Shown here: positions 48,142 through 59,329 of the stretch, one piece after another
Position numbering within the stretch: position 1 is the stretch's first letter
Layout: each line of letters starts with the position of its first letter
Assembly: GCA_965112735.1 (NCBI GenBank)
Contig: OZ218950.1
Coordinates: 7,130,001 to 7,194,000 of the forward strand
Direction: 5' to 3'
DNA length: 64,000 nt
Origin: Phaeosaccion multiseriatum
Lineage: Eukaryota > Ochrophyta, other classes
Position numbers and translations under genes: made by a program
Notes under the pieces: generated by a model
What the model was told of the DNA's origin: nothing
What the model saw: the letters and a program-made list of their open reading frames with translations, nothing else
Databases searched by the model: none

Positions 48142-51028
48142 ATGAGTGACTACAAGGATATTTTGCCCGAGGATGTCCTCACCTTCTCCAAGCCGACCGA
48201 CTGTGAGTGGACGCTGATGTACATTCTTTGTGGGGCTCCTGTAGGGGCTGGGTGGGCAGCGCTGCGGGGGTCGGGCCGCTCTGCCGGGCCACGCTCTTTG
48301 CTGGCCCACGGAAGTCCTCGTCCGTTTCAATGAAGAGAAGGAGGTTGGGCGTTGCAAGGGGGGTGAGGAGTGCTGCTGATTGACAAAGTCAAGCTGTACG
48401 ACTGACGGGTAGAGTCAGGTTTTGCTGCTGCTTGTGTGCTGGTGATGAAAGGACGACTGACTGACTACATGCCTCAATTAGAGAACATGTACACAGAAGC
48501 AATAGGGAACAAGGAGAGAGATATGTGCGGAGGCAGCAGGAAGAGGAGCACCCTACAGTAGTCAAGGTGCAACGAGATCCGACGCTGACCCTCTGTCCCC
48601 AACCCGACCGTCTGCCCCCTCTGCTGCTGCCGTTCCTCTCCGCAGCGTTTTTGTGTCCTCTATCGGCCAACCAACACGCCATCGAGTTTCTGGAGTTTAC
48701 CATCAGCGACTATGACACCAAGAACGTCCTCTTCAATGTAAGAGCGCATAGAACGCAACGTAGGGTTGCATGTTGCGTGTTGTAATGGCACAATGGGCCT
48801 ACCTGTTCGCAGAGAGGAGGCAACAGCTCCTCTCCTGCCCCTGCCCCTGCCTCTACTGCCGCGCCTCCCTCGCAAGCGGCAAAGTCTCTCTCGGGTGCTT
48901 TGGGAGCTGTCAGGCAGGCCTACGTGTGTGCGTGCGTGCATGCATGCGTGCATGCCCTCCCTCGCCTTGCCGCTCCGCCGCTCTGACCTGTCTGTAGCAT
49001 TGCCTGTAACAAGGCCACTGACCGTGCCTCTCTCGTCCGCTCCTTCCCTTCGCGCCCCTCCCCCTCATCTCAGGTGGGGCGGGACAACCCCCCACCGATG
49101 GACCTGGACCTGGACCTTGCCAACTTAGACGAGAACTCGTACCGGTGAGTGAGTGAGGCAGGGGCAAGGCCGTGTCGTGGTGAGGGTGCTGTGCGCCTCT
49201 AGGGCCGTGTATCTGCTGCGGATGCTTGCCTTCCTGTGCTGCTGCGGTTGGGTCTCTACCGTGCCGCTGTTGTCCACTCTGCTGCTGCTTCTGCCCTACT
49301 CTGCTGCTTCCAGCGCGCTGCTTGGTCCCAACATGTTCCACCTGTGAGCCTTGCGTGCATGTCACAACGACTACTCCTTGTGCCTTGCGTGTGCGTGAAC
49401 AATCCTCGTGCACGCAGGTCTATCAAGTACGCCTTCAGTGAAGACGTGCTACGGCTACCGGCCATCCAGACCACGCTGGTGTTCTCGGTTGGGGAGCGGG
49501 AGGTACCTAACTTCCGCATGATCGAGCGGCACTACTTCAAGGACCAGCTCGTCAAGAGCTACGACTTCCAATTCGGTGCGTGTGTGCGTGCGTGCGTGCG
49601 TGTGTGCGTAGGGGGCGTGTTCGCTGTGCCTGCTCTATGCTCTGTGCTCTTGCCTAGGGTAGGGCCTGTCGTCGATGTGCGTGGCCTCTACCGTCCAAGG
49701 AGGGCTCCTCTACCTCTCGGCGCTTCGCTTTGCCTCTCTTGTCCCTCTCTGACTCGATCATGCCCGCGTCCACTCCCCCCCCCCCCTTGCTGGCCTGCGT
49801 GCGCCCTGTGCTTTGTGCTTTGTACCTGGTGTCAGGCTTCTGCATCCCCAACAGCACCAACACGTGGGATGCCGTCTATGCTGTGCCGCCCCTGGACGAG
49901 CAGCTCGGTGAGCAAGTGGCAGCGGTTGGGCCTCGAGTATTGGGTGTCCACACGCAGGAGGGCGAGAGGGCACCCGGAGGGACATGCTCACACCCGCCGA
50001 AGCACCAACACCGCAGCTGTGTGCCATTTGTGCCTCTCCCTGGTGCTTAACCCTCCTTGTCCTCTCTCCGAACCCCTCTCAATCGAGTCCCCCATCCACT
50101 GCCTTCCCTGTCCCCCTCCCGTTCCGCCCCCCTTCCTCCCTCCCTCCCTCCCCCTCCCTCCCCCTCCCTCCCTCCTTTCTGCGCAAAAGTGAGTGATATG
50201 ATAGCGAACCCCTACGACACTCGGTCAGACAGCTTCTACTTCCTGGAGGGGCAACTCATGATGCACAACAAAGCAAGCTACAGCTACTTCAGAGAGGACG
50301 CGGCGCAGGCAAAGAAGAGCTACGAGCAAAGGTGAGTCGAGTTAGGCGGGGGATATTGGGTGGATTTGGGTGCATCTATCTACCTCTATTTTTGTATGGG
50401 CAGAGCTTCGGAGTCTAAATCTGGACGCTCCCTCCCCACCCTCTGATGGACCTTGACCCCTGACTGGATGGCACTGAATGGCAGGTACGGGGCGAAGGGC
50501 TCCAAGCGCGGCCCAGCCACAGGCAGCAAGTACGACTCCGACGACGAGGGGGACGATGGCAGCGGACGGCAGGGGGGAGACGCCAAGGCCGAGGGCAAGA
50601 CACAGGAGGGGCAGGGAGAGGGCAAGTACGGGGACGGAGACGACCCCGACGCTTGGTCCAAGGATGAGGTGAGAGGGGGAGAGGAGGAGGAAGGGGAGAG
50701 GGAGAGGCAGAGACACCGACGTGCACAACAGGCAGGCGCCACACACGCACCTGCACATCCACATCCACTAACACACACTCACATGTACCCACAGTGGTGC
50801 CTCCAGTGCCTCCAGGCCGAAGGGAAAGGGAAGTGGGTCTGTCTGTACCCACTTGCTGCTCGAGCACACCCCCCGGGGCACACCTCCTGGGGCACACCCC
50901 CTGGGGCACACCCCCGGGGGACGGGCCCTTCCTCCTCACCCGCACACTCATTCGTCCCTCGCATCTGGCCCTGTTTGGGTATCGTGCTCCTCCCTCCCCC
51001 TCCCATGCACGCACAGGACTACTACTGA
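48142..51028 (+). CDS. UNC119-like lipid-binding chaperone (GMP-PDE delta family)
   Basis: Eight exons: 48142-48202, 48646-48737, 49074-49144, 49418-49575, 49836-49907, 50190-50331, 50485-50668 and 51017-51028; about 263 residues, phases consistent. UNC119 binds myristoylated peptides and delivers them to cilia in animals. Family blocks in order: [86 protein letters not shown] then HNKASYSYF. After residue 210 an unusual Gly/Asp/Lys-rich tail is added (exon 7), and the last exon is only DYY plus stop. The sequence around this last exon was copied to about 60070, at the far end of the duplicated block. Confidence 0.9.
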
Positions 51029-51377
51029 ATGTATCTCTGAGCCCCTGCGGCTCTCTCGCTTCGTCCCACTATAGTAGCATAGAGGGGGGAGGGGAGGGAG
51101 GGGAGGGGAGGGGAGGGGAGGAGCCGCTCACCTTCAAGGAGGAAGGAGGTGTGTGCTCTGAGCGGGGTGGGCATGCGGACGAACGGGTATACGCGGCATA
51201 TATGGGCCTATGGGCCGGCTCGAGCCCGAGGAGCGACACACAGCCTTGGAGGCCAGCGTGGAGAGTCGATCGCCAGCTGCAGTAGAGCAGTGAACAACCA
51301 ACGCCCTTAGCAGCAGAGCAGAGCCGCACGTATCGCCTTGGTGGAGCATAGAAGGGCAGCAGCCGTTAGTGAGCCCC

Positions 51378-51409
<32 letters not shown>

Positions 51410-51800
51410 TGGTGATACAGCAGCCGCAGTGGTGGCAACAGCAGAGTGTACAGTACACGGCAGCCACTTGCTCCACTGGGGCGGACAAAGGATGAGCGTT
51501 GTGGGTGGGGAGGAGGAGGGAGGAAACATAGAGAGGGTTTCAGGACAAAGAGAGGGGGTGAGGAGACTTTTGTTTTTTAAATTGTCCCAGGGGGGTGGGC
51601 AGTAGCACACAAGTGGCCCGACTTGGGTCTTGGAAGGCTACCCATGTGCCCGTATATAAAGAGGGCAGAGCTCCTTTCCCGTGTCTGCGTGAAAGCGCGT
51701 GGTGTGTGTTAAGCTCACCAAAGAATGACAAGCACCGACCCGCCTCCTCCCTCTCTCACTATTCAACGTAAGGCCCGAGCCCCGCTGCTCCAGTGCGTGC
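51029..51800. repeat. Duplicated block, copy of 60080-60849
   Basis: From CTTCGTCCCACTATAGTAGC to the RNase Z 3' end this is nearly identical to 60119-60849. It includes a (CAG)n run (51379-51407), a copy of GTTGGTGATACAG (51408-51420) and a GTATATAAAG box (51651). Short frames are open by composition only; I see no separate gene. Confidence 0.85.
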
Positions 51801-52302
51801 CTACCCCTCGCCTCCCCCCCCCCCCTCCTTCTCCTCCTCCTCCTGGACAGGGGAGCGCCCCTCCTCCTCCTCCTCCTCCTCCTCCTCCTTGGAGTCTGCA
51901 GCCGAGGCGAAGAGGGCCTGCAGCACAGGGGTCACAGCTGACAGCGACGCGCAGGGCGGGAGAGGACCACTCCTGGCCTTCGAGACACTGCTGCTCGCGT
52001 CCTTGTCCTTGCTGCTGCCGTCGCTCCAGGCAGCCCCCGTACTACCTCTCTCCGCTGGCGCTGAATCACCAACTGCTTGGGATGCCTGCCGCGCCCCGTC
52101 GAACGCTACACCCACCTCCAGCGGACACGCTCCCCCCTTGCTTGGGCCCCCTTCCCCTCCTGTACACCCAAGCTCACCCCCCGCCCCCCCGGCCTGCTCC
52201 TGCCCCAGCACGGGTACCTTTGGATACCTTTGGCTGAAGTGCGTGAGGATGACGCGCTTCACAGCCATCTGTGACGCCACCCTCAGGGCCTCCCCTACTA
52301 TG
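51801..52302 (-). pseudogene. Truncated RNase Z 3' end, copy A
   Basis: Matches residues from GEALRVASQMAVKRVILTHF to the stop of the RNase Z gene at 60850-61377. The metallo-beta-lactamase core (HxHxDH, Asp and upstream parts) is missing, so it cannot be active. Homology stops abruptly at about 52302 (CCTCCCC|TACTATGGGG). It lacks 24 bases coding LVVSIPPD, present in the intact gene, and replaces them with AR. A frame remains open into unrelated flank. Confidence 0.85.
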
Positions 52303-52727
52303 GGGAGGACTGACTGATCGGCCGCAGATACGCCAAGCGGCCTGGGCCTATTCTGGACAACTGTCCGGCCTAGACGGTGGCATTGCCCAGAGTGCAAAGA
52401 GCCACTATGGCGCCCATAAGCCAATGAATGGGATTGAAAGCGAGAGCTTCCGTTGTCTCTTTCCGCCTCGCCTGCCCTGCGAGAAGTGCATGCCCAGGCC
52501 TACAGGTGTGCTGCTGCCACTGGCTAGGCGGCCCCACGCACGCGCCCGCGGTCACGGGGAGGCTGCCTAGAGGCTGCCTAGAGGCGGGCTAGAGGCGGGC
52601 CAGAGGCCGTCTAGGATTGAAAATGAGGGGCCTAGGGTGGCCGAACGCCGAGCGGCCTGGCAGCCCAGAGCCAAGGCCACTAGGCGTGTTTGGGGCCGAC
52701 TGACGCATCCGGAGGGATACCATACAA
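52303..52727. repeat. Linker shared by the two duplicated blocks
   Basis: Nearly identical to 56756-57179. It joins the RNase Z fragment to the 3' flank of the 7TM-RGS gene. It contains GGCTGCCTAGAGGCTGCCTA-type tandem repeats and the 7TM-RGS 3' flank. No gene. Confidence 0.85.
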
Positions 52728-54606
52728 TCATGATTGAAGAGTTGTGGATGCCAAACGTAAGAGACTCTCCCTCGGGGGAAGGTCCTTGGGCGAGTTCATG
52801 GTGGTGATGGCCTTGTTGAAATCGTCTAGCGCGTTGTGGTCATCCTTCGTCGTCGTCTCCTCCCCCTCCCGCGCCGCGGCCGCTTGTTCCGCCTCCCTGG
52901 CCTCGAGGTATGCCTTGCTCTCACGGAACTTGGCGAGGAAGTTGCCTTGCAGCATGTGCCGCACCTCCAGGACGGAGGGGTGGAACACGCTGGCCCGAGC
53001 TTCCGCCTGCCAGGCCAGATCGACAGTGGAGCAACAGTGGAGCGACAGTGGAGCGACAGGAGGGGGTGGGGCGAGGCGGCCGAGGCGAGAGGGACGCGTG
53101 AGAAGAGAATGAGAAGGAAGCATCGAGGGTGGAGCAGGCATGCCTGGTGGGTAGTCCAGCCAGCAGGGGCAGCGAGGGACAGGCAAGCAGCAAAAGCAGC
53201 AGAGCACGGGGAACGCACCTGGTCGGCGCTCATGAAGACGTCCCTGTCCATGAGGCGCAGCCCCTTCGTGCGCATCCTGGTGTTGATGTTCACCTCCATG
53301 TCCGAGAACTGCTCAATGTACGTGCGGCAGATTGATGTGTAGCACTCGTACACCTGCTCAAGCAGCGGAGCAGGAGGGCCCTCCTCGCTTCCACCGCCCC
53401 CTCCTTCGCCCCCTGGCTGCACGGCTTGCGGTGGTGCCTGTCCTTCTTCTTCTTCTCGACTCCCGCCCTCCGCTATCTGCTGCTCGCGGCGCACGAGAGC
53501 GTCGTACCCCTCCACTGCCCGAAGGAAGTCGTAACTCTCGAGGCAGAGCGCTCGGCGAATGAAGTCGTAGAACAGCCTGTCCAAGACCGGATGGGCCATG
53601 ATCTCGGCCACCTCCGCACCAATCCCGTCCCCCGCGCTGTGCGGTGTTTCTGTGAAAGAAGAAAGCGGCACCACATGTCGTCCCGCTTTTCTGTTCGGAT
53701 CTGTTTTGACTTTCAAGTAGGCACTCCTGGCTATGGGGTCGCGCACCCACCGGAGGTCTCCCCACCAATACAGCGCAGCAAGTGAAGTAACAAAGCTGTG
53801 CGAAGCGAGCACGAGGTTCAGTGCCGTCGACACCTTCCATGCGTTCGTAGTCTCCTACGAGGTCGAAGAAGTAGATGACAGCCATCACTATGAAGCTCAT
53901 CGCCGTGCAGGCCATCTCCTCTGCGATGCGCAGGAGGTCGTTGGCCTGCACAATCCGTCTGCTCCAATACCCTCCAAAACCAGTCAGTATGACGAGGGGA
54001 CCGATCTGCAGTTGCCAAGGCTGCATCGCGTAGCAGTAGTAGTCGCTTCCGGACTGGAAGGGTCTGAACCACGCCACCAACGAGGCCATCACCATATTCT
54101 GCACGAAGCTGCCCGCTACCTGCTTCCATGCCCAGAATGGCGCCAGAATGAAGGCATACTTTCTACGGGTCTCCTGTTCTGCCATCGCTATCATCATCTT
54201 CAGAGCTCGCATTAAAGCGGGGATACCTGGACTCGAGAGGTGGCAGGACAAGCAAGAGGGAGTCAGCTCGGCCGTGTGTGAGGAGACGTGGACACAAAGT
54301 AAACCAGGCACAAGCAGCTGTGCAACAAGGCTCAATAAGTCACTTACCACCCAACGCGACCACCAAAAAGGATGAGAATATGATGAAGTCACACGAGACG
54401 GCCCCCCCCTCCAACCTGCAGATGCATTCGGCACTGACGACGTACACAAAAACCGATTGTCCTGCGACGGTGCATAGGAGAAGGCCGGGGTAGCGAGCCC
54501 TGATGATGGAGCAGTTCCTTCTCTGCCAAAGCTGCCGACTCTTCCGAAAGACGGCGCTCAAGTGGGCCGCATTTAGCACCAGGAGCGCGACGCTCGCGGC
54601 GTGCAT
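52728..54606 (-). pseudogene. 7TM-RGS copy 2, frameshifted
   Basis: Exons equivalent to copy 1: 54606-54348, 54226-53219 and 53006-52728. Exon 2 is 20 bases shorter than in copies 1 and 3 (1008 against 1028). A 15-base in-frame loss removes SFRAP-type residues, and a 5-base deletion near 53860 (TTCGACCTCGTAGGAG where the others have TTCGTCCTCGTGGTGCAGGAG) shifts the frame after about TM5. The reading then runs Arg/Gly-rich until a stop. The RGS domain is intact in the other frame. It is probably a recent pseudogene; a sequencing error or a small alternative splice are the other options. Confidence 0.75.
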
Positions 54607-54700
54607 CCTTCGGTCCAGCCTCTTCCTTGGGCCGCTAGTAATGCGCTGGTGGAGACGCCCTGCTGCCTCTGCTCTTGTGATAATTTCCCTTCATATTTTT
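54607..54700 (-). repeat. 5' flank shared by 7TM-RGS copies 2 and 3
   Basis: Matches 59072-59157: CAGCCTCTTCCTTGGGCCGC, TAGTAATGCGCTGGTGGAGA. Copy 1 keeps only the first 35 bases (to about 28228). It probably contains the core promoter and marks the end of the duplicated unit. Confidence 0.75.
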
Positions 54701-54889
54701 TTGTACTTCGTTGTGATGTCCATCATAAATACCAATTGATAAATACGAAACTGCCGCCGGAGAAGGCTGTTGTAACCGCAACCCACGGCCCCACCTACGC
54801 CCCCAGAGCCCCACCAACCACCACCACCGGACGGAGCAGGCACACCCCCACGCAGCGACCCCGCGGACAGCCCCCCACCCTCCCCCCTT

Positions 54890-55312
54890 CATGGGCCAGG
54901 GAGAGGACCCCCACCAGGAAGCCCACCAGGGAGCCCACCCCCCAGTCCCCCCGCCTCGCCCCCCGGCCGGTAGCCCCCCCGGAACCCCACCCCATGAAGA
55001 CCCGGACGACAACGACGACCAAGACCCCCCCCACCCCGAGGACGAAGGAGAGGACCGCTGCCTGCACTGCCTGGAGCCGCTTAACAGCGCGCCCACTGCC
55101 CCCACCACGCATGCGCACAGCACCCCCATCTGACGCCATCTTCCACAGCGCTACAGATCCACCGCACTTCCCCACCAGCTCCGACTGCGCCTACTGCCGC
55201 AGCTCGGAAACCCACGAGGACCTCATCTCCCACCTTCCTCCGGACACTGCTAGCTACACGCCTGGCCAACCCGCCTTACTAACGACCGACTCGCGTTCCC
55301 TCCTGTTGTAGG
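54890..55312 (+). pseudogene. Zinc-finger-like coding remnants
   Basis: A Pro/Asp/Glu-rich frame ends in DRCLHCLEPLNSAP (CxxC). A different frame then reads DCAYCRSSETHEDLISHLPP, a CxxC...H...H knuckle, and stops at 55309-55311. Two linked zinc-knuckle pieces in separate frames suggest a decayed gene or the N-terminal zinc-finger region of a retroelement. I cannot name the family. Confidence 0.4.
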
Positions 55313-55511
55313 TCGATGCCATTTGTGATATGCGAATTACTGACGCACGTCGCTCAGGAGCCTGGGTTCCCCTCTCAGAGCCTGGTTGTGTAAGGACAGA
55401 GCGGCCAGCAGGCTCGCTCTCGGGATAAACTGTATTAGCTAATACACGAAACTGTCTAGCTAGTAGTCTAATTGACTATTTACACTCCACCTGGCCCCCC
55501 ACGCGATCGTG

Positions 55512-55605
55512 CACGCCAGATCTGCCACATCTGTGCCGAAGTCATCACTGCAGGAGAGGCGATCTCCTACCCCTGCGGTCACAGCTTCCACCCCCGCTGT
55601 CAGGT
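55512..55605 (+). pseudogene. RING-H2 finger fragment interrupted by an inverted-repeat element
   Basis: HARQICHICAEVITAGEAIS followed by YPCGHSFHPRCQ gives C-x2-C-x13-C-x-H-x2-H-x2-C, the first six ligands of a RING-H2 domain. The last CxxC pair is missing; the frame enters the inverted repeat at 55606. Beyond it (56080-56280) a non-repetitive coding-like frame continues (DLHLDARGRLRCISVLEQRA). It may be a RING gene or retroelement ORF broken by insertion. Confidence 0.5.
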
Positions 55606-56024
55606 GTTGGAAGGCCTCAGATGAGATGGGCCATAAGTCAATGGCCCAGGCCCAGGCAGATGCGGTGAGAACGGGTGGCGTGGCTCTCACTATCCTATGT
55701 GCGAAGGTGGTCGTTTAGGACTAGCATGCGATACGTAATAGAGGCAAGGCTGGCTGCTTGGCTGGCTTTGGGGTTGTAAAACGACATGCGCACGACTGAC
55801 ATGCGCTGTCGCCTACAGATAGGATGGAACTAGACACACGGACAAGGTAACAGCAACCCCAAAGCCAGCCTAGCAGCCAGCCTTGCCTCTATTACTTATC
55901 GCATGCTAGTCCTAAACGACCACATTCGCACATAGGATAGTGAGAGCCACGCCACCCGTTCTCACCGCATCTGCCTGGGCCTGGGCCATTGACTTATGGC
56001 CCATCTCATCTGAGGCCTTCCAAC
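55606..56024. mobile_element. Foldback element with about 170-base inverted arms
   Basis: 55606-55776 is nearly the exact reverse complement of 55855-56024; the spacer is about 78 bases. Ends read GTTGGAAGGCCTCAGATGAG and its complement. No coding frame. A CCTTCCAACATCCCCAAT unit is repeated just outside the right end. It appears to have inserted into the RING-like exon. Confidence 0.8.
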
Positions 56025-56281
56025 ATCCCCAATGCCTATCCCGGGGCCTTCCAACATCCCCAATAGCTATCCGCCACTTCCAACACAGGCGGGCAGCATG
56101 GCCGACAGGGTGGCCACCCCCGCCCTGCAAGACCTTCACCTCGACGCCCGTGGCCGACTCCGCTGCATCAGCGTCCTCGAACAACGCGCCGGAAACGAGC
56201 CCTGCCTCACTCGCTTCCGGCCGCTCATCACCGTCGACAACATCAGGACCCACTACGCAATCAGCTCGCCGCTCACGACCT

Positions 56282-56755
56282 CCTGGACAGGGAAGCGCCC
56301 CTCCTCCTCCTTGGAGTCTGCAGCCGAGGCGAAGAGGGCCTGCAGCACAGGGGTCACAGCTGACAGCGACGCGCAGGGCGGGAGAGGACCACTCCTGGCC
56401 TTCGAGACACTGCTGCTCGCGTCCTTGTCCTTGCTGCTGCCGTCGCTCCAGGCAGCCCCCATACCACCTCTCTCCGCTGGCGCTGAATCACCAACTGCTT
56501 GGGAGGCCTGCGGCGCCTCATCGTCCGGCGGAATGCTCACCACGAGCCCGTCGAACGCTACACCCACCTCCAGCGGACACGCTCCCCCCTTGCTTGGGCC
56601 CCCTTCCCCTCCTGTACACCCAAGCTCACCCCCCGCCCCCCCGGCCTGCTCCTGCCCCAGCACGGGTACCTTTGGATACCTTTGGCTGAAGTGCGTGAGG
56701 ATGACGCGCTTCACAGCCATCTGTGACGCCACCCTCAGGGCCTCCCCTACTGTGG
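56282..56755 (-). pseudogene. Truncated RNase Z 3' end, copy B
   Basis: Matches 60890-61377. It keeps the VSIPPDDEA segment lost in copy A. It is cut on the 5' side at the same point as copy A and on the 3' side inside the Glu run (only three Glu codons left), where it joins the RING-region sequence. The catalytic core is absent. Confidence 0.85.
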
Positions 56756-57179
56756 GGAGGACTGACTGATCGGCCGTAGATACGCCAAGCGGCCTGGGCC
56801 TATTTTGGATAACTGTCAGGCCTAGACGGCGGCACTGCCCAGAGTGCAAAGAGCCACTATGGCGCCCATAAGCCAATGAATGGGATTGAAAGCGAGAGCT
56901 TCCGTTGTCTCTTTCCGCCTCGCCTGCCCTGCGAGAAGTGCATGCCCAGGCCTACAGGTGTGCTGCTGCCACTGGCTAGGCGGCCCCACGCACGCGCCCG
57001 CGGTCACGGGGAGGCTGCCTAGAGGCTGCCTAGAGGCGGGCTAGAGGCGGGCCAGAGGCCGTCTAGGATTGAAAATGAGGGGCCTAGGTTGGCCGAACGC
57101 CGAGCGGCCTGGCAGCCCAGAGCCAAGGCCACTAGGCGTGTCTGGGGCCGACTGACGCATCCGGAGGGATACCATACAA
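56756..57179. repeat. Linker of the second duplicated block
   Basis: Nearly identical to 52303-52727. It holds the 3' flank of 7TM-RGS copy 3 and the GGCTGCCTAGA tandem. No gene. Confidence 0.85.
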
Positions 57180-59071
57180 TCATGATTGAAGAGTTGTGGA
57201 TGCCAATCGTAAGAGACTCTCCCTCGGGGGAAGGTCCTTGGGCGAGTTCATGGTGGTGATGGCCTTGTTGAAATCGTCTAGCGCGTTGTGGTCATCCTTC
57301 GTCGTCGTCTCCTCCCCCTCCCGGGCTGCGGCCGCTTGTTCCGCCTCCCTGGCCTCGAGGTATGCCTTGCTCTCACGGAACTTGGCGAGGAAGTTGTCTT
57401 GCAGCATGTGCCGCACCTCCAGCACGGAGGGGTGGAACACGCTGGCGCGAGCTTCCGCCTGCCAGGCCAGATCGACAGTGGAGCGACAGTGGAGCGACAG
57501 GAGGGGGTGGGGCGAGGCGGCCGAGGCCAGGCAGAGGGACGCGTGAGAAGAAAATGAGAAGGAAGCATCGAGGCGGTGGAGCAGGCATGCCTGGTGGGTA
57601 GTCCAGCCAGCAGGGGCAGCGAGGGACAGGCAAGCAGCAAAAGCAGCAGAGCACGGGAAACGCACCTGGTCGGCGCTCATGAAGACGTCCCTGTCCATGA
57701 GGCGCAGCCCCTTCGTGCGCATCTTGGTGTCGATGTTCACCTCCATGTCCGAGAACTGCTCAATGTACGTGCGGCAGATGGAGGTGTAGCACTCGTACAC
57801 CTGCTCCAGCAGCGGAGCAGGAGGGCCCTCCTCGCTTCCACCGGCCCCTCCTTCGCCCCCTTGCTGCGCGGCTTGCGGTGGTGCCTGTCCTTCTTCTGCT
57901 TCTCGACTCCCGCCCTCCGCTATCTGCTGCTCGCGGCGCACGAGAGCGTCGTACCCCTCCACTGCCCGAAGGAAGTCGTAACTCTCGAGGCAGAGCGCTC
58001 GGCGAATGAAGTCGTAGAACAGCCTGTCCAAGACCGGATGGGCCATGATCTCGGCCACCTCCGCACCAATCCCGTCCCCCGCGCTGTGCGATGTTCCTGT
58101 CAAAGAAGAAAGCGGCACCACATGTCGTCCCGCTTTGCTGTTCGGAGCTCGGAAGCTTGGCTCTGTTTTGACTTTCAAGTAGGCACTCCTGGCTATGGGG
58201 TCGCGCACCCACCGGAGGTCTCCCCACCAATACAGCATAGGAAGTGTATTACCAATGCAGTGGGCAGCGATCACGAGGTTCAGCGCCGTCGACACCTTCC
58301 ATGCGTTCGTAGTCTCCTGCACCACGAGGACGAAGAAGTAGATGACAGTCGTGGCTATGAGGCTTATCGTAATGTAGGCATTCTCCTCTCCGATGCGCAG
58401 GAGGTCGTTGGCCTGGACTATCCGTCTGCTCCAATACCCTCCAAAACCAGTCAGTATGGCGAGGGGACCGATCTGCAGTTGCCAAGGCTGCACCGCGTAG
58501 CAGTAGTAGTCGCTCCCGGACTGGAAGGGTCTGAACCACGCCACCAACGAAGCCATCACCATATTCTGCACGAAGCTGCCCGCTACCTGCTTCCACGCCC
58601 AGAATGGCGCCAGAATGAAGGCATGCTTCTTACGGGTCTCCTGTTCTGCGATCGCTATCATCATCTTCAGAACTCGCAAAATAGAGGGGATACCTGGATC
58701 GAGAGGTGGCAGGACAAGCAAGAGGGAGTCAGCTCGGCCGTGTGTGAGGAGACGTGGACACAAAGTAAACCCAGGCACAAACAGCTGCAACAAGCGTCAA
58801 TGAGTCACTTACCACCCAACGCGACCACCAAAAAGGATGAGAATATGATGAAGTCACACGAGAAGGGGGCCCCCTCCAACCTGCAGATGCATTCGGCACT
58901 GACGATGTACACAAAAGCCGATTGTCCCGCGACGGAGAATAGGAGAAGGCCAGGGTAGCGAGCCCTGATGATGGGGCAGTTCCTTCTCTGCCAAAGCTGC
59001 CGACTCTTCCGAAAGACGGCGCTCAAGTGGGCCGCATTTACCACCAGGAGCGCGACGCTCGCGGCGTGCAT
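57180..59071 (-). CDS. Seven-transmembrane-type receptor with C-terminal RGS domain, copy 3
   Basis: Exons 59071-58813, 58693-57666 and 57458-57180, with the same lengths as copy 1 (259, 1028 and 279), about 521 residues, and open throughout. Differences from copy 1 cluster in the membrane part (e.g. ITISLIATTVIYFFVLVV, VIAAHCIGNTLPMLYWWGDL), while the RGS domain (YIEQFSDMEVNIDTKMRTKG, VRHMLQDNFLAKFRESKAYL) is almost unchanged. This suggests purifying selection on the RGS part and drift or diversification in the receptor part. The gene is on the opposite strand to copy 1 and next to a truncated RNase Z. Confidence 0.78.
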
Positions 59072-59329
59072 CCTTTGGCCCAGCCTCTTCCTTGGGCCGC
59101 TAGTAATGCGCTGGTGGAGACGCCCTGCTGCCTCTGCTCTTGTGATAATCTGGCTCTTGTGTTGTGACTACAGCTGTATGTATATACAGCTGTGCAACCC
59201 TCTTTTGTCTTTTGTCCTTGAAGGGGAAAAACGAAAAAAAACTGCTGCCGCCGGATTTTTTGGGGACTTGATGTAACTGCCCCCCACCCCCAAGCTCTCT
59301 TAAAGGACCGGCCTTCTCCCCATTTTTCG

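Noticed and set aside
51801-52424. A functional small RNase Z
   Set aside because: Only the last part of the protein is present; the HxHxDH site and most metal ligands are missing.
57576-58958. A long + strand frame (460 codons) opposite 7TM-RGS copy 3
   Set aside because: It is antisense to the conserved exons and has no domain of its own; the minus-strand frame keeps exon structure across three copies.
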